From positions 62,001-126,000 of the forward strand of contig NZ_AMZB01000137.1 of the NCBI RefSeq assembly GCF_000313755.1: DNA of 64,000 bases. The letters run 5' to 3'. Within the stretch, counting starts at the first letter, position 1, and each line of letters starts with the position of its first letter. The notes under the pieces were generated by a model. The model made no database searches, had not been told where the DNA came from, and was given only the letters and a program-made list of their open reading frames with translations. The position numbers were made by a program, and so were the translations under genes. This stretch comes from Pseudomonas nitroreducens TX1 (GTDB lineage: Bacteria > Pseudomonadota > Gammaproteobacteria > Pseudomonadales > Pseudomonadaceae). Of this stretch, positions 6,176 to 13,907 are shown piece by piece.

Positions 6176-6868
6176 ATGGAAACAGACTTCCCCGAGATTG
6201 AAGAACGGTTCGCGGCTGATGCGTGGCGCGAGCCGGTTTACGTAGAGCACCGGATTACGCATGAGGATTTGCAGGCGGCGACTGAGGCTTGGCTGAAGGA
6301 AGGCAACGAGATAACCACAGTCGAATCTGGTCTTCAAACGGCGACCAAATCTGAGTTCAACGGACGCATCGTAGGAGGCTCTGATGCTGCACAGAAAGCA
6401 GCTGAGAACCAGAACGAAGCCGCCCGGGACAAGCAGTCGAAACGCAGCAAGAAGGATATGCAGGTCTGCGAGGCTCTGGTTGAGCTTCTCCCCGAGAAGC
6501 TGGGGCGCGCAGCGTTCGCAAAACGCCTTGGAATCAAGGATTCAGTGCTTCAGAGAATCCTGCGCACTTACTTCCCCAAAGACTCCCGCTTCGACTACCT
6601 GCGCCCAGTGCAACGGAAGATCGGCCCGATGAAGACGCTGGAAGAAGCCTTCTGGATTCTCGCCAAGGGCCGCATAGCCATCGTGGACGGCGTGAGCATG
6701 AAGCGCTGCTCGCTCTGCAAACAGGCAAAGCCCGTTACGGAGTTCTTCATGGACGGCAGCAAGGCATCTGGTTTCGCGAGCCGCTGCACTGCTTGCGAGA
6801 AGGCGATCTATGGGATGCACGATGGCATTCGAACTCGCATCGACCAACACGAGAGGGCAGCAGCATGA
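6176..6868 (+). CDS. Phage protein with helical middle and C-terminal zinc finger
   Basis: 230 aa. ATG 6176 is preceded by TGAGGTG. Residues about 80-125 contain a helix-turn-helix-like stretch (LGRAAFAKRLGIKDSVLQRILRTYF). Residues about 180-215 contain a treble-clef type finger: KRCSLCKQAKPVTEFF...GFASRCTACEKAIYG, a C-x2-C...C-x2-C pattern common in phage proteins. This suggests DNA binding. The exact role is unknown. Stop overlaps the next start as ATGA. Confidence 0.75.
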   Translation: METDFPEIEERFAADAWREPVYVEHRITHEDLQAATEAWLKEGNEITTVESGLQTATKSEFNGRIVGGSDAAQKAAENQNEAARDKQSKRSKKDMQVCEALVELLPEKLGRAAFAKRLGIKDSVLQRILRTYFPKDSRFDYLRPVQRKIGPMKTLEEAFWILAKGRIAIVDGVSMKRCSLCKQAKPVTEFFMDGSKASGFASRCTACEKAIYGMHDGIRTRIDQHERAAA

Positions 6869-7089
6869 AAGGCCTCGACAAGTCCAAAGCACAACGCCAG
6901 ATCGAGTCGATCACCAGCCAGTCGTTCGACGACATTTTCGAATCCGCTCGCCGGCAAGCCGAGGCAGACGCCCTGCTCCGCCGCTGCAAACACATGACCG
7001 GCCAGCTCAGCACCATCGGCGGCCAGCAACTCAGCGAAGACATCTGCGAGTACTTCAGGAAGTACGGCGCGCAAAGGGAGGCAGCATGA
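6865..7089 (+). CDS. Phage hypothetical protein
   Basis: 74 aa from ATG 6865 (ATGA overlap on both sides). Mostly helical and basic: MKGLDKSKAQRQIESITSQSF, then RRQAEADALLRRCKHMTGQL. No recognised family. Confidence 0.65.
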   Translation: MKGLDKSKAQRQIESITSQSFDDIFESARRQAEADALLRRCKHMTGQLSTIGGQQLSEDICEYFRKYGAQREAA

Positions 7090-7856
7090 ACCGCGAAGAC
7101 GTAGCCAAGGATCTTGCCGTGGAGAACAACGAGGTGCTGCGAAAGAGAGTCTTCGCAGCCGAAGCTCTGCTTGCCGAGTGGGAAGCGACTTTCGGCGAGC
7201 CTGCGAAAAGCGGGAATCTCGGCCAGGTTACTCGGGACTTCCTCGCCTCGCAGCAGGGGGAGGCAACTGCGGCAGAAAGTGCCCAAGTTCACCCCGAGCA
7301 GGCAGAGGGCGCGCATGGGGAGCGGGAGCGCTTCCGCGCCAACTACAAGCACCTGGACCTGAGCGAGAAGCCTGATGCCTGGGGCCGTACTCAGTTCCTG
7401 CATTCGCATGTTGAAGCGCTCTGGCAGGGATGGAGTCACCGCGCCGCCCTGGCGCAACCATCCCCGACCTGCTCGGCCTGTCACGGCTCGGAGATGGTCT
7501 TCACCGACAAACTCGACCATAACGGTAATCACATTGAGGTCGATTGTCCTGATTGCGCGCAACCCTCCCCGGCGCCGGAGCTGGTCCACTGCGCGTGTGG
7601 AGATGCATTCCCGGTTAACAGCTATGGCGCTGGCTTCATGGATGCGAACAACGGCGTCTGCCAAAACTGCGATGCGGCAACGGTCGCCCAGGCTGGGCAG
7701 GTGCCGGAGGAAGTGCGCCGCGCGGCTATGGAACTGGTGGCGTACAGCGAGGGCTCTCGCTCGCATCAGATCGTCAGATGTTCTGCCACGCTTCGAGATT
7801 GGCTCGCCGCCGCGCCGGCGCAGGGAGGGTCTGCCGATGATTCCAGCAATGACTGA
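7086..7856 (+). CDS. Phage hypothetical protein with two zinc-ribbon-like Cys clusters
   Basis: 256 aa from ATG 7086 (ATGA overlap). The N-terminal third is helical (VENNEVLRKRVFAAEALLAEWE). Central FRANYKHLDLSEKPDAWGRTQFLHSHVEALWQGW is a motif repeated in Pseudomonas phage proteins. Two C-x2-C pairs follow: CSACHG with CPDC, and CACG with CQNC, so zinc binding is likely. The C-terminus resembles host-takeover style modular proteins, but no function can be assigned. Confidence 0.7.
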   Translation: MNREDVAKDLAVENNEVLRKRVFAAEALLAEWEATFGEPAKSGNLGQVTRDFLASQQGEATAAESAQVHPEQAEGAHGERERFRANYKHLDLSEKPDAWGRTQFLHSHVEALWQGWSHRAALAQPSPTCSACHGSEMVFTDKLDHNGNHIEVDCPDCAQPSPAPELVHCACGDAFPVNSYGAGFMDANNGVCQNCDAATVAQAGQVPEEVRRAAMELVAYSEGSRSHQIVRCSATLRDWLAAAPAQGGSADDSSND

Positions 7857-8133
7857 TCCGATGGGGCGGCACTGGCGCCAGCCCGACCGCTCCCAAATCC
7901 TTCTGGACGACACGCACGCAGTGATGGATCAGCGGGCGTTCGGGCAGTTGGCCGAGTACTCAACCAGCACACCGTCCGGCGTTTATCCAGGAAAGATGTG
8001 GAAGTGCCAGTGCCGCGGCGGCGAGTGGGTGCTCCGCTGGTTCGGCGAGGTGAAAGGTAGGCCGGACCTCTGCTCCAACAATCAGCGAGAAATCCTGCTG
8101 TGCGAAGCGCCGCCGGCGCAGGGAGGTGAGTGA
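7837..8133 (+). CDS. Phage hypothetical protein
   Basis: 98 aa; ATG 7837 has GGGAGG at 7823-7828 upstream and overlaps the end of the previous gene by 20 bp. Contains VYPGKMWKCQCRG, WVLRWFGEVKG and PDLCSNNQREILLCE, which read as a small beta-rich domain with paired cysteines. Function unknown. Confidence 0.65.
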   Translation: MIPAMTDPMGRHWRQPDRSQILLDDTHAVMDQRAFGQLAEYSTSTPSGVYPGKMWKCQCRGGEWVLRWFGEVKGRPDLCSNNQREILLCEAPPAQGGE

Positions 8134-8612
8134 TGCCCGACTACAAAGCCGCATTCGAGGCTGCATCGCTCGACCTAAGCACGATCATGTCCGCGCTCGG
8201 CTTCGTCAGCTATCCGGGGATAGACCCGATGCTTCGGGCGATCACCAACCTGACCCTCGCGAAGGCTGAGGCCCAGGCGCTCAGGGAGCAACTGGAAGCC
8301 CTGCGCGCAATGGTGGTGGTGTTCCCCGATTTCGACAACGACGTGATCATCGATACCTTCAGGCGGAATGGATTCAGGATTGAGTTGGGCGAGACCTATT
8401 CCGTTAAAGGCCAGATCGCTCAGTTGTTGAATGCGCTTGGCGAACTGGCGCGCCTCAACGGCAAGGCGGTGAGCGAGGGGCTGTTGCGGCGGATCGTGGA
8501 AGAGCAGCCCGCAATGCAGGACATCGGCGAGATGTTCAATTGGCAGTACGCGCGCGATCAGGCAATGGCAGAACTGCGCGCCCTGCTCGGCGAGGTGAAT
8601 GAGCATGAGTGA
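8133..8612 (+). CDS. Phage hypothetical protein
   Basis: 159 aa from ATG 8133, whose A is the last base of the preceding TGA; GGGAGG lies upstream. Helical, with a coiled-coil-like part (AKAEAQALREQLEALRAMV) and an acidic C-terminus. Overlaps the next gene. Not recognised. Confidence 0.65.
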   Translation: MPDYKAAFEAASLDLSTIMSALGFVSYPGIDPMLRAITNLTLAKAEAQALREQLEALRAMVVVFPDFDNDVIIDTFRRNGFRIELGETYSVKGQIAQLLNALGELARLNGKAVSEGLLRRIVEEQPAMQDIGEMFNWQYARDQAMAELRALLGEVNEHE

Positions 8613-8826
8613 TCTGATCTGCAGAAAGACCATGATGCGCTGTCAGACTCCCGGAATGTGCGCTCCGTATGGCGGATGCCGGACTGAAGTGGCCATCCCC
8701 GACGACCAGGTGCTGGTGCCGAGGGAGTGGCTGTCTGCGCTAATCGGTGAGATTTCGCACGGCTGGGGTGAGTCGTTCGAAGAGAGCGAAATCGCCGAGC
8801 AGATTCGCACCCTCCTCTACCCCTAA
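8599..8826 (+). CDS. Small Cys-rich phage protein
   Basis: 75 aa. ATG 8599 or ATG 8605 are both possible; GCGAGG at 8590-8595 suits either. The N-terminus CRKTMMRCQTPGMCAPYGGC has four cysteines and may bind zinc. The C-terminus (VLVPREWLSALIGEIS...) is helical. Seen in Pseudomonas phages as a hypothetical protein. Confidence 0.65.
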   Translation: MSMSDLICRKTMMRCQTPGMCAPYGGCRTEVAIPDDQVLVPREWLSALIGEISHGWGESFEESEIAEQIRTLLYP

Positions 8827-8866
8827 CCCTTCCCCTTAACCGCACACCCGTATGGGAGGCATTCGC

Positions 8867-9031
8867 ATGTCCAAATTTCGTCCATGCCCAGCATGTCGAG
8901 GCTATGACCTTGAGCGGCGCTGGTGCCACGTTTGCGATGGCCGAGGCGTTGTTGACGTCGAGGCTCAACAGAAGGAGCGCGCAGAGATGGTGAAGTTGCT
9001 GCGCGAAGCCGGCATTGAAGTGAGGGACTGA
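8867..9031 (+). CDS. 54-aa zinc-ribbon micro-protein
   Basis: ATG 8867 follows GGGAGGC. Residues 7-27 contain CPAC and CHVCDGRG, a DnaJ-like C-x2-C...C-x2-C-x-G pattern that should bind one zinc, followed by a charged helix (EAQQKERAEMVKLLREAG). Its stop is 2 bp before the next GTG. Function unknown. Confidence 0.65.
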   Translation: MSKFRPCPACRGYDLERRWCHVCDGRGVVDVEAQQKERAEMVKLLREAGIEVRD

Positions 9032-9033
9032 CC

Positions 9034-9321
9034 GTGAATGACGATAACGACGAGTTCGCAAACTGGTGGCGCGCACCCGAGCAAGAAGAACTCCGCAAGT
9101 CCTGCGCTATGGGCTGGGGCAGATACATCTGGCAAGCCTGCCGCGCGGCTCTGAAGGTGGAGCTGCCGGATGTTCCAGACTTCGTCATCAGCGCAGAAGA
9201 GTCACTGGATATGGAGCCTGAAGTCTACGAGTCGCTTGAATCCATCCACTGCGCAGAGGTTGCAATGCTGCACCGCTGCAAGAGAGCCCTCCAGCAAGCC
9301 GGAATAGAGGTTTCACCATGA
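9034..9321 (+). CDS. Phage hypothetical protein
   Basis: 95 aa with a GTG start just after the previous stop; TGAGGG lies upstream. The region FANWWRAPEQEELRK...GWGRYIWQACRAAL resembles short phage proteins in which W-x-A-x-R-A-A repeats occur. The stop overlaps the next ATG. No assigned function. Confidence 0.65.
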   Translation: MNDDNDEFANWWRAPEQEELRKSCAMGWGRYIWQACRAALKVELPDVPDFVISAEESLDMEPEVYESLESIHCAEVAMLHRCKRALQQAGIEVSP

Positions 9322-9557
9322 CTGTACACTTCAAGCTTGTCTGCTGTACCTGCGGGAAATCCACAGCCTGCGAAGCTGACGGGCATCCATCGTTCGCCTT
9401 TGAGGTCTGCATGATGGCGAATCAGGTCGGGATGATCGGATTCCTTGATCCGGATAACGGCCGCGGCCTCGTCTTCTGCTCCAAGGACTGCCTCGACTTC
9501 CAGCGAACCAAGTCTGGCCGGCTTCGTCGGCGTCTGCTCAAGAAGGAGGCTGCCTAA
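9318..9557 (+). CDS. Phage protein with Cys pairs
   Basis: 79 aa. ATGA overlap at the start, TAATG overlap at the end. Cysteines are spaced CCTCGKSTAC near the start and CSKDC near the middle, followed by a basic tail (RTKSGRLRRRLLKK). A small zinc-binding, possibly nucleic-acid-binding protein is likely; nothing more can be said. Confidence 0.65.
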   Translation: MTVHFKLVCCTCGKSTACEADGHPSFAFEVCMMANQVGMIGFLDPDNGRGLVFCSKDCLDFQRTKSGRLRRRLLKKEAA

Positions 9558-10201
9558 TGGACCTCACCAAGCTGAAGGAGCTGGCGGAGCGGGCTACGCC
9601 GGGTCGTAACTTCGACAGGCTGCCGTCTGCTGGTGGCGGCCTCAAGTACACCTGCACGGGCGATGATGGATCGCTAGTACTGCGGGTTGACCACAAGAAC
9701 GACCTGTTTGGATTCATCGGTCCAAAGGGCGAAGAGGACGAAGCGTTCTTCTTGGCCTGCACGCCGCAAGCAGTTCTTGAGCTGATTTCCGAGGTGGAGC
9801 GGCTGCGCAACCGGCTGGAGATCGACGAAAGAACGCCTTATGACGGCATTGCCTGTCGTGACGAGACGATCAAAGGACTGGACGAGAAGTGTGACCGGCT
9901 CAAGGCAGAGGTGGAGCGGCTGCGCGGACAGGTAGATCACCTGATCAACCAGCATATGCCGCGTGAGCCTATCCCTGACATGCCAGGCTGGACCCGAGTG
10001 ATCGACGCGGACCGGCTCAAGGCGGAGAACGCGGCGCTGCGCAAGGACGCCGAGCGGTATCGGTGGCTGCGTGATCTTCCTGACGGCTCTCCATACGAAG
10101 AGATCGGGAACTACCCCGGCTGCTTCTGGGATGAAGAGATTGATAGAGGAATGGCAGACGCAGCCCTGGAAGGAGGCGGGAATGACCAAGCAGCGCGCTA
10201 A
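9557..10201 (+). CDS. Ead/Ea22-like phage protein
   Basis: 214 aa. ATG 9557 overlaps the previous stop (TAATG). The start LTKLKELAERATPG and the block EAFFLACTPQAVLELISEVERLR match the Ead/Ea22-like family, widespread small phage proteins of unknown function. A long coiled coil follows, with near-repeats CDRLKAEVERLRGQV and ADRLKAENAALRKDAERYRWLRD. The C-terminus overlaps the next gene by 20 bp. Confidence 0.8.
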   Translation: MDLTKLKELAERATPGRNFDRLPSAGGGLKYTCTGDDGSLVLRVDHKNDLFGFIGPKGEEDEAFFLACTPQAVLELISEVERLRNRLEIDERTPYDGIACRDETIKGLDEKCDRLKAEVERLRGQVDHLINQHMPREPIPDMPGWTRVIDADRLKAENAALRKDAERYRWLRDLPDGSPYEEIGNYPGCFWDEEIDRGMADAALEGGGNDQAAR

Positions 10202-10346
10202 GGGCTATGCCCAGGCTAAGCGGCAGCATGAAGCAGGAATGCCGATTGCGCTCCTCTACACCGGATTCCGCGCGATGCCGATTTCTGAGTTCAAGGTCGG
10301 CGCACTGGAGTACGTGAACGAGCAATTGGAAGGAGGCGGGAGATGA
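10182..10346 (+). CDS. Small basic phage protein
   Basis: 54 aa from ATG 10182 with GGAGGCGGG immediately upstream. Begins MTKQRAKGYAQAKRQHEAGMP (basic helix) and ends NEQLEGGGR. Starts inside the Ead-like gene and ends in an ATGA overlap. Unknown function. Confidence 0.6.
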   Translation: MTKQRAKGYAQAKRQHEAGMPIALLYTGFRAMPISEFKVGALEYVNEQLEGGGR

Positions 10347-10558
10347 GCGAGTGGCTTCCGATAGACAGTGCGCCAACAGACTCCGACGGCATAGATCTGT
10401 TTGGATGGATCGATTATGACCTTCTGGAAATGCGACTGACTGATTGCGAGTTCATTGATGGTGTATGGCACTACTTCCGCTGCGGGGAAATGGTGTCCAT
10501 TGACACCATAGGCTTCCATCCAACCCACTGGATGCCCATTCCCGCACCGCCCAAGTAA
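10343..10558 (+). CDS. DUF551 family phage protein (copy 3)
   Basis: 71 aa. Starts MSEWLPIDSAPTDSDGI and ends THWMPIPAPPK, the DUF551 pattern. GGAGGCGGG precedes the start. Its 115-bp downstream gap holds a GCCAGCGC/GCGCTGGT hairpin without a T run and no supported gene. Confidence 0.8.
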   Translation: MSEWLPIDSAPTDSDGIDLFGWIDYDLLEMRLTDCEFIDGVWHYFRCGEMVSIDTIGFHPTHWMPIPAPPK

Positions 10559-10673
10559 TCAAATGCCCGTCAAATACGCGGCCAGCGCCACGCCTGCGTT
10601 AGCGCTGGTTCATCAAGAACCAGTCAAATAACCCCACTCACACCTCCGCACTGCGGATAGATGAGGTATTGCT

Positions 10674-11012
10674 ATGAGCGCAGCAGAACAACTGCTCGAC
10701 GAGTTCGACAAGGTGACAGAAAAGAGGATGGCCGAGCTGCTCGGAACGACTGCTCGAGCCCTGCAGAGAAAGCGCGACCGCAAGATCATCCCCACATGGG
10801 TTTGGGCGAAGATAGACGGCCGAATCATCTACAGTAAAAGGAGGTATGACGAGTGGCTAGAAAGCCTCTGGACCTGCCGACCGGCGTCGAAGTCATCGGC
10901 CAATCAGTCCGAATTCGCTTCCAGTGGGGAAAGCGCAGGCGTTGCGAAACGCTTGCCTACCCACCGACCCAGAAAGGAATCGCAGCGGCAGCAGCTCTAC
11001 GTACTCAGGTAG
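10674..11012 (+). CDS. xis: Excisionase-like DNA-binding protein
   Basis: 112 aa. The segment EKRMAELLGTTARALQRKRDRKIIPTWVWAKIDGRIIYSKRRYDEWLES is a MerR/Xis-type winged helix typical of proteins encoded directly upstream of phage integrases. Family members bend DNA at attP/attR and direct excision. The last 50 or so residues are read from DNA that also encodes the integrase N-terminus (160 bp overlap), so the functional domain is probably residues 1-65. Confidence 0.8.
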   Translation: MSAAEQLLDEFDKVTEKRMAELLGTTARALQRKRDRKIIPTWVWAKIDGRIIYSKRRYDEWLESLWTCRPASKSSANQSEFASSGESAGVAKRLPTHRPRKESQRQQLYVLR

Positions 11013-12037
11013 TTCAGTACGCCAAGATGGGCGTGTTGACCCATGAGAAGTATCTTGAGTTCTTCCCTTCATCCCGCGCGCACCTTCCTTCCACTGCCTG
11101 CCCCACCTTCTTTGAATACGCCCAGGAATGGCTCGACTCGTTAGAAGTTGTCGACGCCACTCGCAAAGGCTATCGAATCTCCCTTCAGCGCTACTGGATC
11201 CCCCACCTGGCACAACTGCCAATGGACCAGATCCCAGCGACCATGATTCGCCGGATCGTCGCAACGACGAAATGGCCATCACCAAGCCGCAGAAAGAATG
11301 TCGTCCGCGTAGTGACCTGCCTGTTCAAGCAGGCCATGAAGGAAGAGGTCGTTCAACGTGACCCAACGATATCCGTCCCAGTGGCAAAGGTTCCAAAGCG
11401 GGAACTGGATCCATTCACGCAGGAAGAAGCAGACCTGATCATCGCCAAGCTCTATGAGGTGGCGACAGGTATGCAGCAAATCTACGCCTGCCTGTTCGAG
11501 TTCCTGTTCTACACAGGGATGCGCCCGGGCGAGGCAATGGCGCTGCGCTGGGACGAGGTGGACACACGCGCCAGGAAGGCAAAGGTCTGCCGGATCCAGC
11601 TCCGCGGCAAGATCATCGAGCGCACCAAAACGAAGACCGTTCGTGAAGTTCTATTGAACGAACGCGCTCTGCATGCCATCGAACAAGCTAGGCCGTTGAC
11701 TGCGGCGAGATCGGATTACGTGTTTGCTACAAGCCTGACGGCGGATCGATCCGACCTTTACATCAAGTCGGAGACTGGCCCGAAGCGCTATTGGCGCACC
11801 GCCCTGCGGAAGCTCGGCATGCGTCAGCGCAGAACGTACGACACTCGCCACACGTACGCGACGATGTGTTTGATGGCTGGAATGAACCCCGCCTTCATCG
11901 CCTCGCAGCTCGGCCACAGCGTGCCGGTTCTGCTTTCGACCTACGCCAAATGGCTCAACTCGACATCCGACTGGAGCGAGATGGAAAAGCTGAAAACTGG
12001 TACGAATTTGGTACGGAGGAAATCTAAGGAGGACTGA
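10853..12037 (+). CDS. int: Tyrosine recombinase (phage integrase)
   Basis: 394 aa. GTG 10853 is preceded by AAAAGGAGGT with good spacing. An N-terminal arm-binding domain (DUF3596-like, residues about 8-70) is followed by a core-binding SAM-like domain (about 83-170) and a catalytic domain (about 185-375). Catalytic residues visible: R224 in TGMRPGEAMALRW, R332 in YDTRHTYAT, H355 in QLGHS, Y364 in STYAKWL. The usual first His of the RHRY set is Tyr329, a substitution common in this subfamily. It mediates site-specific integration and excision and lies 29 bp from the host gene asnO, which places attR there. Confidence 0.95.
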   Translation: MARKPLDLPTGVEVIGQSVRIRFQWGKRRRCETLAYPPTQKGIAAAAALRTQVVQYAKMGVLTHEKYLEFFPSSRAHLPSTACPTFFEYAQEWLDSLEVVDATRKGYRISLQRYWIPHLAQLPMDQIPATMIRRIVATTKWPSPSRRKNVVRVVTCLFKQAMKEEVVQRDPTISVPVAKVPKRELDPFTQEEADLIIAKLYEVATGMQQIYACLFEFLFYTGMRPGEAMALRWDEVDTRARKAKVCRIQLRGKIIERTKTKTVREVLLNERALHAIEQARPLTAARSDYVFATSLTADRSDLYIKSETGPKRYWRTALRKLGMRQRRTYDTRHTYATMCLMAGMNPAFIASQLGHSVPVLLSTYAKWLNSTSDWSEMEKLKTGTNLVRRKSKED

Positions 12038-12110
12038 GGCCCTGATTTTACTGGGCCCACAGCGCTATGTGCGGAATAGCAGGAGAACTACGTTTCGATA
12101 ACCAGGCTGC
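12038..12110 (+). other. Probable attR, prophage-host junction at the 5' end of asnO
   Basis: The prophage ends within this stretch by inference: the integrase stops at 12037 and host asnO starts at 12067. The first asnO codons (GGA, ATA, GCA, GGA, CTA, CGT among codons 3-9) are rare in this genome, while codons after about 30 are typical. This fits a phage-supplied copy of the gene start up to a crossover in the first 10-30 codons. A GGCCC/GGGCC hairpin lies at 12038-12057. attL is outside the window, so the core sequence cannot be defined. Confidence 0.45.
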
Positions 12111-13836
12111 GGACCTTGCCGCAGTCGAACGCATCACTCATCACCTCGCCCCACGAGGCCCCGATGCCTGGGGCTTTCACAGCGAAGGGCCCGTCGCCCT
12201 GGGGCACCGGCGCCTGAAGATCATGGACCTGGCCGAAGCTTCCGGTCAGCCGATGATCGACACCTCGCTGGGCCTGTCGCTGGTGTTCAACGGGGCAATC
12301 TACAACTACCCCGAACTGCGCAGCGAGCTGGAAGCGCTGGGATACCGCTTCTTTTCCGGTGGCGACACCGAAGTACTCCTGAAGGGATACCACGCCTGGG
12401 GTGAACAACTATTGCCACGCCTCAATGGCATGTTCGCGTTTGCCATCTGGGAGCGCGACAAACGGCGCCTGTTCATCGCCCGCGACCGCCTCGGCATCAA
12501 GCCGCTGTACCTGTCGCAGACCGGCCAGCGCCTGCGCTTCGCCTCCAGCCTGCCGGCCCTGCTCAAGGGCGGTGACATCGACCCGGCGCTGGACCCGGTG
12601 GCGCTCAACCACTACCTGAACTTCCATGCCGTGGTGCCCGCGCCGCGTACCCTCCTGGCGAAGGTGCAAAAGCTGCCGCCGGCGACCTGGATGGCCATCG
12701 ATGCCCAAGGCCACGTCGAGCGCCAGCGCTGGTGGAACCTGGAATACGGACCGCTGCCGGACGAACGCGAACTGACCCTGGATGACTGGGAAGACCGCCT
12801 GCTGAGCAGCCTGCGCGACGCCGTGAGCGTCCGCCAGCGCGCCGCGCGCGAGGTCGGCGTGCTGCTCTCCGGCGGCGTCGATTCGAGCCTGCTGGTCGGC
12901 CTGCTGCACGAAGCCGGGGTCGAGGACCTGCTGACCTTCTCCATCGGCTTCGAGGATGCGGGCGGCGAGCGCGGCGACGAGTTCCAATACTCAGACCTGA
13001 TCGCCAGGCGCTACGGTACCCGCCACCACCAGTTGCGCATCGACGAAAACGAAGTCATTTCGCAGTTGCCGGCGGCCTTCCGCGCCATGAGCGAACCCAT
13101 GGTCAGCCACGACTGCATCGCCTTTTACCTGCTCTCGCGGGAAGTCTCGAAGCACTGCAAGGTGGTGCAGAGCGGCCAGGGCGCCGACGAGCTGTTCGCC
13201 GGCTATCACTGGTACCCGAAAGTAGCCGGTGCGAAGGACCCGCTGCTGGCCTACCGCGCGGCCTTCTTCGACCGCAGCCACGGCGAGTACCTGGACACCG
13301 TCCGCGAAGCGATGCGGGTGGAGGACGTGGCCAGCGAATTCGTTCGCGAGCACTTTGCCCAATCCGGCGCGGAAGACCCGGTAGACAAGGCGCTGCGCCT
13401 GGACAGCACCATCATGCTGGTGGATGACCCGGTCAAGCGCGTGGACAACATGACCATGGCCTGGGGCCTGGAGGCTCGCGTGCCGTTCCTCGACTACCGC
13501 GTGGCAGAGCTGTCGGCGCGCATTCCGGCGCGCTTCAAGCTCGGCGATGGCGGCAAGCAGGTACTCAAGGCCGCGGCGCGCAAGGTGATCCCCAGCGAGG
13601 TCATCGATCGGCCCAAGGGCTATTTCCCGGTACCGGGCCTCAAACACCTGCAAGGCAATACCCGCGCCTGGGTCAGCGAACTGCTGATGGACCCGAGCCA
13701 GGACCGCGGGCTGTTCGAGCCGGCAATGTTCGACCGCCTGCTCAGCGACCCCGCCACCGACCTCACCCCACTGCGCGGCTCCAAGTTGTGGCAGCTGGCC
13801 GCCCTCAACCTCTGGCTGACGGAACAAGGCCTCTAG
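12067..13836 (+). CDS. asnO: N-acetylglutaminylglutamine amidotransferase (AsnB-like)
   Basis: 589 aa. The Ntn-type glutaminase domain starts at Cys2 after Met removal (MCGIAGEL; RGPDAWG; FNGAIYNY; GGDTEVLL), and the synthetase domain carries the PP-loop SGGVDS at 268-273 plus GQGADELFAGY and GLEARVPFLDYR. Asparagine-synthetase-like enzymes of this subgroup amidate the dipeptide made by Ngg, giving the osmoprotectant N-acetylglutaminylglutamine amide (NAGGN). Downstream ngg and the M42 peptidase confirm the subgroup. There is no good Shine-Dalgarno next to ATG 12067; AAGGAGG at 12026-12032 inside the integrase end is over 30 nt away. The native promoter appears displaced by the prophage. Confidence 0.9.
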   Translation: MCGIAGELRFDNQAADLAAVERITHHLAPRGPDAWGFHSEGPVALGHRRLKIMDLAEASGQPMIDTSLGLSLVFNGAIYNYPELRSELEALGYRFFSGGDTEVLLKGYHAWGEQLLPRLNGMFAFAIWERDKRRLFIARDRLGIKPLYLSQTGQRLRFASSLPALLKGGDIDPALDPVALNHYLNFHAVVPAPRTLLAKVQKLPPATWMAIDAQGHVERQRWWNLEYGPLPDERELTLDDWEDRLLSSLRDAVSVRQRAAREVGVLLSGGVDSSLLVGLLHEAGVEDLLTFSIGFEDAGGERGDEFQYSDLIARRYGTRHHQLRIDENEVISQLPAAFRAMSEPMVSHDCIAFYLLSREVSKHCKVVQSGQGADELFAGYHWYPKVAGAKDPLLAYRAAFFDRSHGEYLDTVREAMRVEDVASEFVREHFAQSGAEDPVDKALRLDSTIMLVDDPVKRVDNMTMAWGLEARVPFLDYRVAELSARIPARFKLGDGGKQVLKAAARKVIPSEVIDRPKGYFPVPGLKHLQGNTRAWVSELLMDPSQDRGLFEPAMFDRLLSDPATDLTPLRGSKLWQLAALNLWLTEQGL

Positions 13837-13841
13837 AGCCC

Positions 13842-13865
13842 GGCGGCGTCGGGTACGACGCCGCC
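13842..13865 (+). other. 10-bp perfect hairpin between asnO and ngg
   Basis: GGCGGCGTCG (13842-13851) pairs perfectly with CGACGCCGCC (13856-13865) around GGTA. No T run follows. It may protect or process the intercistronic mRNA, or tune expression between the two genes. Confidence 0.5.
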
Positions 13866-13907
13866 ATTCCTTCAGCCCAGGACAGATGCCTTATCAGGGA
13901 GCGCAAG

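Noticed and set aside
10562-10630. 22-aa ORF in the gap before xis
   Set aside because: Too short, no ribosome site, and largely made of the GCCAGCGC hairpin.
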